Assembly: GCA_020853135.1 (NCBI GenBank)
Contig: JADYZO010000009.1
Location: 1 to 49,730, forward strand
Origin: Gammaproteobacteria bacterium
GTDB taxonomy: Bacteria; Pseudomonadota; Gammaproteobacteria; Steroidobacterales; GCA-2729495
DNA length: 49,730 nucleotides
Direction of reading: 5' to 3'
The number at the start of each line of letters is the position of its first letter. Positions within the stretch are counted from its first letter, which is position 1. The translations under genes were made by a program, and so were the position numbers. Positions 32,718-40,843 of the stretch are shown one piece after another. The notes under the pieces are model-generated. The model ran no database searches and had not been told where the DNA came from. It saw only the letters and a list, made by a program, of their open reading frames with translations.

Positions 32718-33647
32718 ATGCTGCAGAATCCTCAGAATCGCGACATCGTCGTGGCGGCGCTCCGCCACGCCGCGCCATACGTGCGCCTGTACCGGCGCAA
32801 GATCTTCATCATCAAGGCGGGTGGCGAGGTATTCGCCGACCCGAAGGGCACCCGGGCGCTCATCGAGCAGGTGGCGATCCTCCATCAGGTCGGCATCCGC
32901 ACGGTGCTGGTGCATGGCGGCGGTCCGCAGAACACCCAGCTGGCCGAGGCGCTCGGCATCGAGACCCGCATGGTCGAAGGCCGGCGCGTCACCGACGAGC
33001 GCACGCTCGGCGTGGCCACCATGGTGCTCAACGGCCAGATCAACACCCAGATCGTCGCCGCCTGCCGGCAGCTCGACCTGCCCGCCATCGGCATGAGCGG
33101 CGTGGACGCCGGGCTGATCCGCGCCAGGAAGCGCGCGCCGGTACGCGTGCCCGGCCAGGCCGCAGCCGTGGACTACGGCTTCGTCGGCGACATCGAGGCG
33201 ATCGACTCGAGCGTGCTGCGCACCCAGCTGGAGAACGGGCTGCTGCCGGTGGTGAGTCCGCTGTCGGCCGACGCCGGGGGCACGCTGCTCAACATCAACG
33301 CCGACACCGTGGCGGCCGCACTGGCCACCTCGCTGGGCGCCGCCAAGCTGGTGCTGGCCACCGGGGCGCCGGGCATCCTCGAGGACCGCAGCAACCCCTC
33401 CTCGCTGGTGTCCTACGTGGACCTGGCCGGGCTCGAGCGCATGGAGAGGGCCGGCTCGCTGGCCGATGGCATGCTGCCCAAGGCCAGGGCCATCGAGGCG
33501 GCGATCCGCGGCGGTGTTCCCCGCGTGCACGTGATCTCCTACAAGGTTCCCGACAGCCTGCTGCTGGAGATCTTCACCAACGAGGGCACCGGCACGCTCG
33601 TGGTGGAGAACATCAACATGCTGTCGAAGGAAGAGCAGAACGCGTAG
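32718..33647 (+). CDS. argB: N-acylglutamate kinase
   Basis: A 309-residue amino-acid kinase phosphorylating N-acylglutamate. FIIKAGGEVF is the first ATP/phosphate motif, VLVHGGGPQNTQLAEALG the substrate glycine loop, GMSGVDAGLI and NINADTVAAALA later motifs. The N-terminus NRDIVVAALRHAAPYVRLYRR resembles the kinase half of bifunctional kinase-synthases, but no GNAT domain follows, so it is kinase only. It begins 2 nt after argF' and is in the operon. Inhibition by arginine is possible but the sequence does not prove it. Confidence 0.92.
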   Translation: MLQNPQNRDIVVAALRHAAPYVRLYRRKIFIIKAGGEVFADPKGTRALIEQVAILHQVGIRTVLVHGGGPQNTQLAEALGIETRMVEGRRVTDERTLGVATMVLNGQINTQIVAACRQLDLPAIGMSGVDAGLIRARKRAPVRVPGQAAAVDYGFVGDIEAIDSSVLRTQLENGLLPVVSPLSADAGGTLLNINADTVAAALATSLGAAKLVLATGAPGILEDRSNPSSLVSYVDLAGLERMERAGSLADGMLPKARAIEAAIRGGVPRVHVISYKVPDSLLLEIFTNEGTGTLVVENINMLSKEEQNA

Positions 33648-33678
33648 CTGCGGCGGGAGCCGCGCACAGGAGCGCACG

Positions 33679-34875
33679 ATGAGCAGGCTATGGGAGAAGG
33701 GCGAGGCGCTGGACGCCCGCGTGCTGCGCTACACGGCCGGCGAGGACCACAGCCTCGACGAGCGCCTGGTGCCGTTCGACGTGCGCGGCTCCATCGCCCA
33801 CGCCACGATGCTGCACCAGCAGAAGCTGCTCGGCGACGGCGACTTCAATGCCATCTGCGTCGGCCTGCAGGCCCTGGCGGCCAGCCACGCCGCCGGCGAC
33901 TGGCACATCGGCCTGGAGGATGAGGACGCGCACACCGCGCTCGAGCGCCGCCTCACCGAGCGGATCGGCGAAGCGGGCAAACGCGTGCACCTCGGCCGCT
34001 CGCGCAACGACCAGCTGCTGACCGCACTGCGACTCTACCTGCTCGATGCCGCCGCCGGCCTGGAACGCGGCGCGCTGGCCGTGGCGGAGGCACTGACGGC
34101 ACTCGGCCGGCGCGAGGCGGAAACCGCCCTGCCCGGCTACACCCACATGCAGCAGGCCATGCCGAGTTCGGTGCCGCTCTGGGCCGAGGGCTTCGCCGCC
34201 GAAATCCGCGACGATGCCGCCGGCATTGCAGCCACGCGCCGGCGTCTGGCGAAGAACCCGCTCGGCAGTGCCGCCGGCTACGGCGTGCCGGGACTGCCCA
34301 TCGACCGCGAATCCACGCGCAAGCAGCTCGGCTTCGACGCCGTGCAGGAGCCGGTGACCGCGGTGCAGATCTCCCGCGGCAAGGGCGAGGCCATGCTGGT
34401 GTTCGAACTCTGCCTGCTGATGCAGGACCTCGGCCGGCTGGCCGCCGACCTGCTCCTGTTCTACACGCAGGAGTTCGCCTTCGTGCAGCTCCCGGGCAAC
34501 ATGACCACCGGCTCCTCGATCATGCCGCAGAAGCGCAATCCCGACGTGCTCGAGCTGGTGCGCGGCGCCACGGCAACCCTGCAGGGTGCGCTGGTGGAGG
34601 TGCTGGCGCTGCCGGCCAAGCTGCCCTCGGGTTACCAGCGCGACCTCCAGCGCATGAAGGGCCCGCTGTTCCGCGCCATCGACGTCACGGCCGAGAGCTG
34701 CGCGGTCATGAGCCACATGCTCGGCGGCGTGGCCTTCCGCCCGGAGAACATCCACCTCGATGCCGGCATCTATGCCGCCGGCCGCGCCAACCGCCTCGTG
34801 CTCGAGGAAGGGCTGAGCTTCCGCGAAGCGTACCAGCGCGTGGCGGCCGAGCTGAAGAAGGCCGGGGAAGTCTGA
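33679..34875 (+). CDS. argH: argininosuccinate lyase
   Basis: A 398-residue lyase releasing arginine and fumarate. It has EDEDAHTALERRLTE, HLGRSRNDQ, GYTHMQQAMP and the catalytic flexible loop GSSIMPQKRNPD. It is about 50-60 residues shorter at the C-terminus than E. coli ArgH, ending soon after LSFREAYQRVAAELKKAG; I recall a similar short ending in Bacteroidetes relatives. GGAG lies in the 31-bp gap before its ATG. It is the last arginine gene in the run. Confidence 0.92.
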   Translation: MSRLWEKGEALDARVLRYTAGEDHSLDERLVPFDVRGSIAHATMLHQQKLLGDGDFNAICVGLQALAASHAAGDWHIGLEDEDAHTALERRLTERIGEAGKRVHLGRSRNDQLLTALRLYLLDAAAGLERGALAVAEALTALGRREAETALPGYTHMQQAMPSSVPLWAEGFAAEIRDDAAGIAATRRRLAKNPLGSAAGYGVPGLPIDRESTRKQLGFDAVQEPVTAVQISRGKGEAMLVFELCLLMQDLGRLAADLLLFYTQEFAFVQLPGNMTTGSSIMPQKRNPDVLELVRGATATLQGALVEVLALPAKLPSGYQRDLQRMKGPLFRAIDVTAESCAVMSHMLGGVAFRPENIHLDAGIYAAGRANRLVLEEGLSFREAYQRVAAELKKAGEV

Positions 34876-34911
34876 GCCGGCGGGCGGCACCCGGCCGCCG
34901 GAGCCCCACCG

Positions 34912-34917
34912 TATAAT
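34912..34917 (+). promoter_or_regulatory. -10 TATAAT placed 6 nt before lptM
   Basis: TATAAT is followed by CCGCCG and then ATG (34924), so transcription should start at about the start codon, giving a leaderless mRNA. Confidence 0.55.
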
Positions 34918-34923
34918 CCGCCG

Positions 34924-35094
34924 ATGCACAAGCCGACCCTGACCCTGATCGTGCTGGCCCTCGGCGGCAGCCTCGGCGCCTGCGGGCTGAAGGGCGATCT
35001 CTACCTGCCGGAGCCGCCGCAGGCCGTGACAGCGCCGCAGACGGCCCCGGCACAGCAGGCGGACGACAGGAACGCCGACCAACCCCCGCGCTGA
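34924..35094 (+). CDS. lptM: LptM (YifL)-like small lipoprotein
   Basis: A 56-residue lipoprotein. MHKPTLTLIVLALGGSLGACGLKGDLYLPE shows a short signal, lipobox GAC at Cys20 and the family signature CGLKGDLYLP, followed by a Pro/Gln-rich tail. LptM binds the LptD/LptE translocon of the outer membrane and helps LptD fold and form its disulfides. The gene is too short for ordinary ORF filters. There is no Shine-Dalgarno; TATAAT lies 6 nt upstream, so it is probably leaderless. Confidence 0.85.
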   Translation: MHKPTLTLIVLALGGSLGACGLKGDLYLPEPPQAVTAPQTAPAQQADDRNADQPPR

Positions 35095-35112
35095 CCGGCT
35101 GCCGGCTGCACC

Positions 35113-35643
35113 ATGGACATCCGGCTGCGTGCAGGACGCGGCGACGACGCCGGAGCCATCACGGCGCTGGTGAACAGCGCCTACCGTGGTGACACCGGCC
35201 GGCAGGGCTGGACCACGGAAGCGGACCTGCTCGATGGCAGCCGCATCAGCCTGGCGAACGTCCAGGCGCTGCTCGCCGACGCCGATTGCACGCTGCTGCT
35301 CGGGGAGGCAGGAGGGCGGCTGGTGGCCTGCGTGGAATTGCGCCGGACGGGCGGGCAGCTCTACATCGGCATGCTCAGCGTGGCGCCGGGCCTGCAGGGA
35401 CGGGGCATCGGCTCACTGCTCATGGAGGCCGCCGAAGACCACGCCCGCAGGCTCGGACTGGACAGCCTGGCCATGCTGGTGATCTCGCGGCGGCACGAAC
35501 TCATCGCCTGGTACCTGCGCCAGGGCTTCCTGCCCACCGGCGAGACCCGTGCCTTCAGGTTCGCGGACGCGAGCTTCGGCATTCCGCGGCTGCCGCTCGA
35601 GTTCATGGTGCTGGAAAAGCCGCTGCACGGGGGCAGCCTATAA
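35113..35643 (+). CDS. GNAT-family N-acetyltransferase
   Basis: A 176-residue acetyltransferase with the GNAT acetyl-CoA block LSVAPGLQGRGIGSLLMEAAEDHAR and the later MLVISRRHELIAWYLRQGFLPTGETR. The substrate is unknown. Its place behind the arginine genes makes it an alternative candidate for the missing N-acylglutamate synthase, and a GNAT gene accompanies arginine genes in Xanthomonas and Bacteroidetes clusters. However, this subtype (ISRRHELIAWY) is widespread and generic. The TAA stop overlaps the -10 of polA. Confidence 0.8.
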   Translation: MDIRLRAGRGDDAGAITALVNSAYRGDTGRQGWTTEADLLDGSRISLANVQALLADADCTLLLGEAGGRLVACVELRRTGGQLYIGMLSVAPGLQGRGIGSLLMEAAEDHARRLGLDSLAMLVISRRHELIAWYLRQGFLPTGETRAFRFADASFGIPRLPLEFMVLEKPLHGGSL

Positions 35644-35644
35644 T
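35639..35644 (+). promoter_or_regulatory. -10 TATAAT placed 6 nt before polA
   Basis: TATAAT overlaps the stop codon of the GNAT gene and is followed by CCGCCC and then ATG (35651). The spacing predicts a leaderless polA transcript, as for lptM. Confidence 0.55.
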
Positions 35645-35650
35645 CCGCCC

Positions 35651-38380
35651 ATGCCTCCCGCCCCACGCCTCGTCCTCGTCGACGGCTCGTCGTACCTCTA
35701 CCGCGCCTTCCATGCGCTGCCCCCCCTGTCCTCGAGCCGGGGCGAACCGACCGGCGCCGTGCTCGGCGTGCTCAACATGCTGCACAAGCTGCTGCGCGAG
35801 GAGGCACCGGCGCTCATCGCGGTGGTGATGGACGCGCCGGGCAGGACGTTCCGTGACGAGTTGTTCGCCGAATACAAGGCGCACCGGCCACCGATGCCCG
35901 ACGACCTGCGTGCCCAGATCGCCCCGCTGATGGAGGCCGTGCAGGCCGAAGGCCTGCCCCTGCTGCGCATCGAGGGCGTGGAAGCCGATGACGTCATCGG
36001 TACCCTGGCGCACCGCGCGGCAGCCGCGGGCATCGACACGCTGATCTCCACCGGCGACAAGGACATGGCCCAGCTGGTCGGCCCGCATGTCACCGTGGTG
36101 GACACCATGGCCGGAAAGACCTGGGACCGCGCAGGCGTCATCGCCAGGTTCGGCGTGGAACCCGGCCAGATGATCGACTACCTGGCCCTGGTCGGCGACA
36201 GCTCCGACAACATCCCGGGGGTGCCGAAGGTCGGACCGAAGACCGCGGCCCGGTGGCTGCAGGAATACGGCTCCATCGACAGGCTCCTCGCCAGCGCCGG
36301 CACGATCCCCGGCAAGGTGGGCGAGAGCCTGCGGGAGAACCTGGGTACGCTGGAGTTGTCACGGCAGCTCGCAACCATCAATTGCGCGCTGGACCTCGGC
36401 GTGGCGCCGCGCGACCTGGTGCCCCGCGCTCCGGACACCGCCAGGCTGCGTGCGCTCTACGAGCGGCTGGAACTGCGCAGCCTGCTCCGGCAGCTCGACG
36501 GCGCCGGCCGGCCGTCATCCGCGCAGGATGCGGCTGCCGACCAGCCACCCGGGCCGGCGGTGCCGGCCGGCCCGGGCCGCTACGAGACCCTCCTCACCCG
36601 CGCTGCACTCAAGCGGTGGCACGACAGGATCTGCTCGGCCGCTCTCACGGCCTTCGACACCGAAACCACCAGCCTCGACTACATGCAGGCCGAAATCGTC
36701 GGCCTGTCGTTCGCCACGACGGCGGGCGAGGCGGCCTACGTGCCACTGGCGCACCGCCACCCGGGCACGCCGGAACAGCTCCCGCGCGATGAGGTGCTCG
36801 GCCTGCTCAAGGACTGGCTGGAATCCCCGCAGCACGCCAAGGTGGGCCATCACCTGAAGTACGATGCGCACGTGCTCGCCAACCACGGCATCCGGCTGGG
36901 TGGCATGGCCTTCGACACCATGCTCGAGTCCTACGTGCTCAACAGCACGGTGATCCGCCACGACATGGACTCCGCGGCGCGCCACTACCTGGGGCGCAGC
37001 ACCATCACCTACGAGGATGTCGCCGGCCGGGGCGCCAGCCAGATCGGCTTTGCCGACGTCGCCGTCGATGTCGCCACCCGGTACGCCGCCGAGGATGCCG
37101 ATGTCACGCTGCAGCTCCACCAGGTGCTCTGGCCAAGGCTGGCAGCCGAGCCCGCGCTGGCCGCGGTCTACCGCGACATCGAACAGCCGCTCGTTCCCGT
37201 GCTCCTGCGCATGGAGGAAGCCGGTGTGCTGGTGGACACGAAGCTCCTGCGGGCGATGAGCCAGGAGTTTGCCGTCAGGATGCTGGAAGTCGAGCAGGCG
37301 GCCCATAGCGCGGCCGGCCGGCCGTTCAACCTCGGTTCGCCCAGGCAGCTGCTGGAGATCCTCTTCGAAGAGCAGCGGCTGCCGGTGCTGCGCAAGACGC
37401 CCACGGGGCAGCCGTCCACGGCGGAGGACGTGCTGGAGGAGCTGGCTGGCGAGTACCTGCTGCCACGGCTGATCCTCGACTACCGGAGCCTCGCCAAGCT
37501 CAAGTCCACCTACACCGACAAGCTTCCCGGACTGGTGTCGGCGCGCACCGGACGCATCCACACCTCCTACCACCAGGCCGTGGCAGCCACGGGCCGGCTC
37601 TCGTCCTCGGATCCGAACCTGCAGAACATCCCGATCCGCACCGATGCCGGCCGGCGCATCCGCCAGGCCTTCATCGCGCCCCCCGGGCACGTCCTGGTGG
37701 CGGCTGACTATTCGCAGATCGAGCTGCGCATCATGGCGCACCTCTCCGGGGACGAAGGACTGCTGGCCGCCTTCGCGGCCGACGCGGACATCCACCGCGC
37801 GACCGCAGCCGAGGTCTTCGGGGTGCCTCCGGCGGAGGTGACCGTCGATCAGCGCCGCTCCGCCAAGGCCATCAACTTCGGGCTGATCTACGGCATGTCG
37901 GCCTTCGGCCTGGCCCGCCAGCTCGGCATCGGGCGCGAGCAGGCGCAGGGCTACGTGGACCTCTACTTCACGCGCTACCCCGGCGTGAAGGCCTACATGG
38001 ACCGCACGCGCCGCGAGGCGCGCGAGCGCGGCCATGTCGAAACGGTCTTCGGGCGGCGGCTGTACCTGCAGGACATCGACGCACGACAGGCAGCCAGACG
38101 CCAGTACGCCGAACGCAGCGCCATCAATGCGCCCATGCAGGGTACGGCTGCCGACATCATCAAGCGGGCGATGATCGCCACCGATGCCTGGCTGCGCCAG
38201 GAGGCCATCCCCGCGCGGCTCACCCTGCAGGTGCACGACGAGCTGGTGCTCGAGGTCCACGAGCAGGCCCGCAGCCGGGTGATGACGGAACTGCCCCGGC
38301 TCATGTCTGCGGCGGCGCAGCTGCGCGTTCCCCTCAAAGTCGAGGTGAATGCGGGTGCCAACTGGGACGAGGCCCACTGA
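35651..38380 (+). CDS. polA: DNA polymerase I
   Basis: A 909-residue enzyme for Okazaki-fragment processing and repair. Domains: 5' nuclease at about 1-290 (LVDGSSYLYRAFHALPPL, VEADDVIGTLA, SGDKDMAQLV), 3'-5' exonuclease at about 310-490 with DTE retained in FDTETTSL, and polymerase from about 510. The polymerase has motif A ADYSQIELRIMAHLSGDE (about 685), motif B RRSAKAINFGLIYG (about 734) and motif C QVHDELVLEV (about 860). The three activities therefore look intact. The ATG at 35651 sits 6 nt after TATAAT and has no Shine-Dalgarno; a longer in-frame ORF start (35549) lies inside the GNAT gene. Confidence 0.95.
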   Translation: MPPAPRLVLVDGSSYLYRAFHALPPLSSSRGEPTGAVLGVLNMLHKLLREEAPALIAVVMDAPGRTFRDELFAEYKAHRPPMPDDLRAQIAPLMEAVQAEGLPLLRIEGVEADDVIGTLAHRAAAAGIDTLISTGDKDMAQLVGPHVTVVDTMAGKTWDRAGVIARFGVEPGQMIDYLALVGDSSDNIPGVPKVGPKTAARWLQEYGSIDRLLASAGTIPGKVGESLRENLGTLELSRQLATINCALDLGVAPRDLVPRAPDTARLRALYERLELRSLLRQLDGAGRPSSAQDAAADQPPGPAVPAGPGRYETLLTRAALKRWHDRICSAALTAFDTETTSLDYMQAEIVGLSFATTAGEAAYVPLAHRHPGTPEQLPRDEVLGLLKDWLESPQHAKVGHHLKYDAHVLANHGIRLGGMAFDTMLESYVLNSTVIRHDMDSAARHYLGRSTITYEDVAGRGASQIGFADVAVDVATRYAAEDADVTLQLHQVLWPRLAAEPALAAVYRDIEQPLVPVLLRMEEAGVLVDTKLLRAMSQEFAVRMLEVEQAAHSAAGRPFNLGSPRQLLEILFEEQRLPVLRKTPTGQPSTAEDVLEELAGEYLLPRLILDYRSLAKLKSTYTDKLPGLVSARTGRIHTSYHQAVAATGRLSSSDPNLQNIPIRTDAGRRIRQAFIAPPGHVLVAADYSQIELRIMAHLSGDEGLLAAFAADADIHRATAAEVFGVPPAEVTVDQRRSAKAINFGLIYGMSAFGLARQLGIGREQAQGYVDLYFTRYPGVKAYMDRTRREARERGHVETVFGRRLYLQDIDARQAARRQYAERSAINAPMQGTAADIIKRAMIATDAWLRQEAIPARLTLQVHDELVLEVHEQARSRVMTELPRLMSAAAQLRVPLKVEVNAGANWDEAH

Positions 38381-38420
38381 GGCCATCATCGACGGGGCGG
38401 TCACGGAACTTTTCCGCCCC

Positions 38421-38554
38421 GGATGGGCCAAAGCAACCAGGCGCGACGAAAGCGCCCCCGCCTCTTCCTCCCCCTGGGCGGGTATTGCCGGCCGGTCACC
38501 CCAACTGGCCGGAACCATGGCCCCGGGTGCCCTGCACCCGGGGCATTTTCTTGT
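38421..38554 (+). ncRNA. probable small RNA with C-rich loops between polA and engB
   Basis: The polA-engB gap is where E. coli encodes Spot 42, Pseudomonas ErsA and Xanthomonas sX13. Here it holds a chain of hairpins. One is a 6-bp stem 38457-38462/38477-38482 with loop TCTTCCTCCCCCTG. The next is a 9-bp stem 38488-38496/38504-38512 (one G-U) with loop CACCCCA. The last is a terminator at 38520-38544. CCCC-rich single-stranded loops are the hallmark of sX13/ErsA-type regulators that pair with Shine-Dalgarno regions. The 5' end is not determined; a further GC stem lies at 38394-38400/38414-38420. No peptide is evident. Confidence 0.6.
38520..38554 (+). terminator. rho-independent terminator of the polA/sRNA unit
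   Basis: GCCCCGGGTGC (38520-38530) and GCACCCGGGGC (38534-38544) form an 11-bp perfect stem with a 3-nt loop, followed by ATTTTCTTGT. The T-rich tail is on the plus strand only, so it serves polA/sRNA, not engB. Confidence 0.85.
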
Positions 38555-39139
38555 CTAGCCGCGCAGCAGCTCCCGCAGGCGCCCCCGTGCAGCCTCCACG
38601 CCATCCCCGGTGGTCGCCGAAAACAGCTGCACCCTGACACCGGACCCCGCGGCGGCCGTCGCAGTGCCCAGGACAGCCGCCGCCTGCGCCCGGCTGAGCT
38701 TGTCCGCCTTGGTGAGCAGGACATGCACCGGGCGCCCGAGCGAGGCGCACCAGCCGAGCATCTGCAGGTCCAGCGGACCCAGGCCGCGGCGGCTGTCCAC
38801 GGCAAGAAACAGGCCGCGCAGGGAACGGCGCGACCGGAAGTAGGTCTCCAGCAGCTGGCGCCAGTGGGCCTGCATCGCCTCGGTCACCCGCGCAAAGCCG
38901 TAGCCCGGCAGGTCCACGATGCGCTCGCCCGCCGCCAGCTCGAAAAAATTCACCAGCTGGGTACGCCCCGGCGTGTGGCTGGTGCGGGCGAGCTGGCGGC
39001 GGTTGGTGATGGCATTGATCGCGCTGGACTTGCCGGCATTCGACCGGCCGGCAAAAGCCACCTCGGCGCCTTCATCGGGCAGGAACTGCCCCGGCCGGTT
39101 CGCGCTGGTAAGGAACCTGGCTTGCGGGTAGCCGGCCAT
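38555..39139 (-). CDS. engB: ribosome-biogenesis GTPase EngB (YihA/YsxC)
   Basis: A 194-residue GTPase needed for large-subunit assembly. G1 is GRSNAGKSS at about 31-39, the T-loop region TSHTPGRTQLVNFF, G3 DLPGYGFA and G4 LTKADKLS. The length is normal from ATG 39139 (MAGYPQARFLTSA); the frame runs upstream to 39478 but without homology. It sits opposite polA with the sRNA between, as in E. coli, and is divergent from the cytochrome c4 gene. Confidence 0.93.
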   Translation of the reverse strand: MAGYPQARFLTSANRPGQFLPDEGAEVAFAGRSNAGKSSAINAITNRRQLARTSHTPGRTQLVNFFELAAGERIVDLPGYGFARVTEAMQAHWRQLLETYFRSRRSLRGLFLAVDSRRGLGPLDLQMLGWCASLGRPVHVLLTKADKLSRAQAAAVLGTATAAAGSGVRVQLFSATTGDGVEAARGRLRELLRG

Positions 39140-39229
39140 GGACGCTCGCGATCTGCTGGATGGACAAGACCCCGGCCCGCCGGACCACGCCTGCCGCAGG
39201 CCACGGCGCCGGTGCATGGGGCATTGGTG

Positions 39230-39235
39230 TAGAAT
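39230..39235 (+). promoter_or_regulatory. possible -10 TAGAAT for the cytochrome c4 gene
   Basis: TAGAAT lies 70 nt before the ATG at 39306, in the 166-bp gap between divergent engB and cytochrome genes. No -35 is clear. Confidence 0.35.
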
Positions 39236-39305
39236 GCGGCGCCGCCGCGAGTGTAGCACGTGCCTCGCAGGCGGGCTTTTCAAACCCACCAGAGCCAGCG
39301 ACCAC

Positions 39306-39947
39306 ATGACATCGATGGGCCGTATTGTTGCAATGCCAGCCGCCGCCGGCGCCTGGGCGATGTTCGTCACCCTCCTGCTGGCTGCCGGTCCGGCTGCCGC
39401 GGCAGGCTCCGCCGAAGCCGGGGAAACCAAGGCGGTGGTCTGTACCGCCTGCCATGGCCCCGAGGGCAACAGCCTCAATCCGATGTGGCCGAGTCTCGCC
39501 GGCCAGAATGCCGCCTACATCACGCACACGCTGCATGCCTTCAAGAGCGGTGAACGCAGCGATCCGCTCATGTCGGCCCAGGCCGCGGCCCTCAGCGACC
39601 AGGACGTGCAGGATCTTGCCGCCTATTTCGCCTCCCGGACCCGCACCCCGGGCGCGTCGGAACCGGAGCAGGCCGCCGCTGGTGGTGAGCGCCTCTACCG
39701 CGGCGGCAACAAGGAAACCAGCACCGCCGCCTGCCTCGCCTGCCATGGCCCCCACGGCGCCGGCAACGCCCCGGCCGGCTATCCCGCCATCGCCGGCCAG
39801 CAGGCGCCTTACGTGGCTGCGCAGCTGCGCGCCTATCGGGGCGGACAACGCACCTCGGACCTCAACCAGATGATGCGCAACACCGCCAGTCACCTCACCG
39901 ATGCCGAGATCGACGCGGTGGCCTCCTACGTGCAGGGACTGCGCTGA
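39306..39947 (+). CDS. dihaem cytochrome c4
   Basis: A 213-residue periplasmic cytochrome with a signal peptide (AMFVTLLLAAGPAAAA) and two class-I haem domains: CTACH then CLACH, each with a later Met ligand region (SDPLMSAQAA; DLNQMMRN). The two halves repeat the pattern (C)HGP.G....P..P.IAGQ.A.Y...QL.A...G.R, as in cytochrome c4, which donates electrons to terminal oxidases. ATG 39306 or 39315. A lipoprotein DsbA gene follows 31 nt downstream, matching a common cytochrome c4-dsbA pairing in gammaproteobacteria. Confidence 0.92.
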   Translation: MTSMGRIVAMPAAAGAWAMFVTLLLAAGPAAAAGSAEAGETKAVVCTACHGPEGNSLNPMWPSLAGQNAAYITHTLHAFKSGERSDPLMSAQAAALSDQDVQDLAAYFASRTRTPGASEPEQAAAGGERLYRGGNKETSTAACLACHGPHGAGNAPAGYPAIAGQQAPYVAAQLRAYRGGQRTSDLNQMMRNTASHLTDAEIDAVASYVQGLR

Positions 39948-39978
39948 CGGCCCCACCGACGGCCAGGAGAACCCAACC

Positions 39979-40836
39979 ATGCTGAACCCATCCGGCGCGA
40001 TCGCCTCCCGCCTGCATCACTGGGCACTCGTCCTGGCCGTGGGACTCCTGGCTGCCTGCGGCAGCCCATCGGGCAATGGCACATCGGTGGAGCCGACACC
40101 GCCACCCGCACCCGCCGCCGGGAAGGCTGAGCAGGCCCCGGCTCCCGCGGCTGACACCGCGAAGCCCGCGGCGAGCCCGGCCCCGGCCGGCGTGCAGGAG
40201 AGTGCGGCCGCGGACACGGGCGGCGAGCAACTGAAGCTCGCCAGCGCCGCTGCACCGGCCGGCGAGCCGAACTGGCGCTTCAAGGAAGGCACTGATTTCA
40301 AGGTGCTGACGACGGCCCAGGGTACGACGGGGGCACCGGGCAAGATCGAGGTCACCGAAGCGTTCTGGTACGGCTGCCCGCACTGTTACCAGTTCGATCC
40401 CATGCTGCAGGACTGGGTGAAAAAGCTCCCGGCCGACGTGAGCTTCGTGCGCCTGCCGGTGATGTGGAACCCGACCAACCAGATCCACGCACGGATCTTC
40501 TACACGGCCCAGGCACTGGGGAAGATCGACGAAATGCACTCGGCGATCTTCCGCGAGATCCACACCGAGAAACACATGCTGACGACGGAGAGCGAGATCC
40601 AGGCGTTCTTCGCCCGGTTTGGCGTGAGCGCCGACGAGTTCCAGAAGACCTTCCGCTCCTTTGCCGTCGAGAGCCAGCTGAAGCGCGCCAGGGACCTGAC
40701 CGAACGCTACGAGGTGCACAGCGTCCCGCTGCTGATCGTGGATGGCAAGTACAGCACCGACGCGCCGGGCATCAAGAAGATGGAGGATGTGCTGGCCGTC
40801 ACCAGCGAGCTGATCGAGCGCGAGCGCCGGCGCTGA
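39979..40836 (+). CDS. dsbA: thiol:disulfide oxidoreductase DsbA, lipoprotein form
   Basis: A 285-residue protein with a lipoprotein signal (VLAVGLLAAC, Cys27), about 80 residues of Ala/Pro-rich linker, then a DsbA thioredoxin-like domain. The active site is YGCPHCYQF, the cis-Pro is in EVHSVPLLIVDGKY, and the helical insert starts at FRLPVMWNP-like residues. It should introduce disulfides into exported proteins while tethered to a membrane. E. coli DsbA is soluble and about 190 residues long in its mature form; the long linker explains the extra length. Confidence 0.9.
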   Translation: MLNPSGAIASRLHHWALVLAVGLLAACGSPSGNGTSVEPTPPPAPAAGKAEQAPAPAADTAKPAASPAPAGVQESAAADTGGEQLKLASAAAPAGEPNWRFKEGTDFKVLTTAQGTTGAPGKIEVTEAFWYGCPHCYQFDPMLQDWVKKLPADVSFVRLPVMWNPTNQIHARIFYTAQALGKIDEMHSAIFREIHTEKHMLTTESEIQAFFARFGVSADEFQKTFRSFAVESQLKRARDLTERYEVHSVPLLIVDGKYSTDAPGIKKMEDVLAVTSELIERERRR

Positions 40837-40843
40837 CCCCGCG

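Noticed and set aside
30667-32778. A 703-residue minus-strand frame opposite argD and argF'
   Set aside because: It crosses two clear genes and their boundary and has no protein-like features.
35113-35643. The GNAT gene as a sure N-acetylglutamate synthase
   Set aside because: It belongs to a generic acetyltransferase subtype and is separated from argH by lptM with its own promoter; kept only as an alternative.
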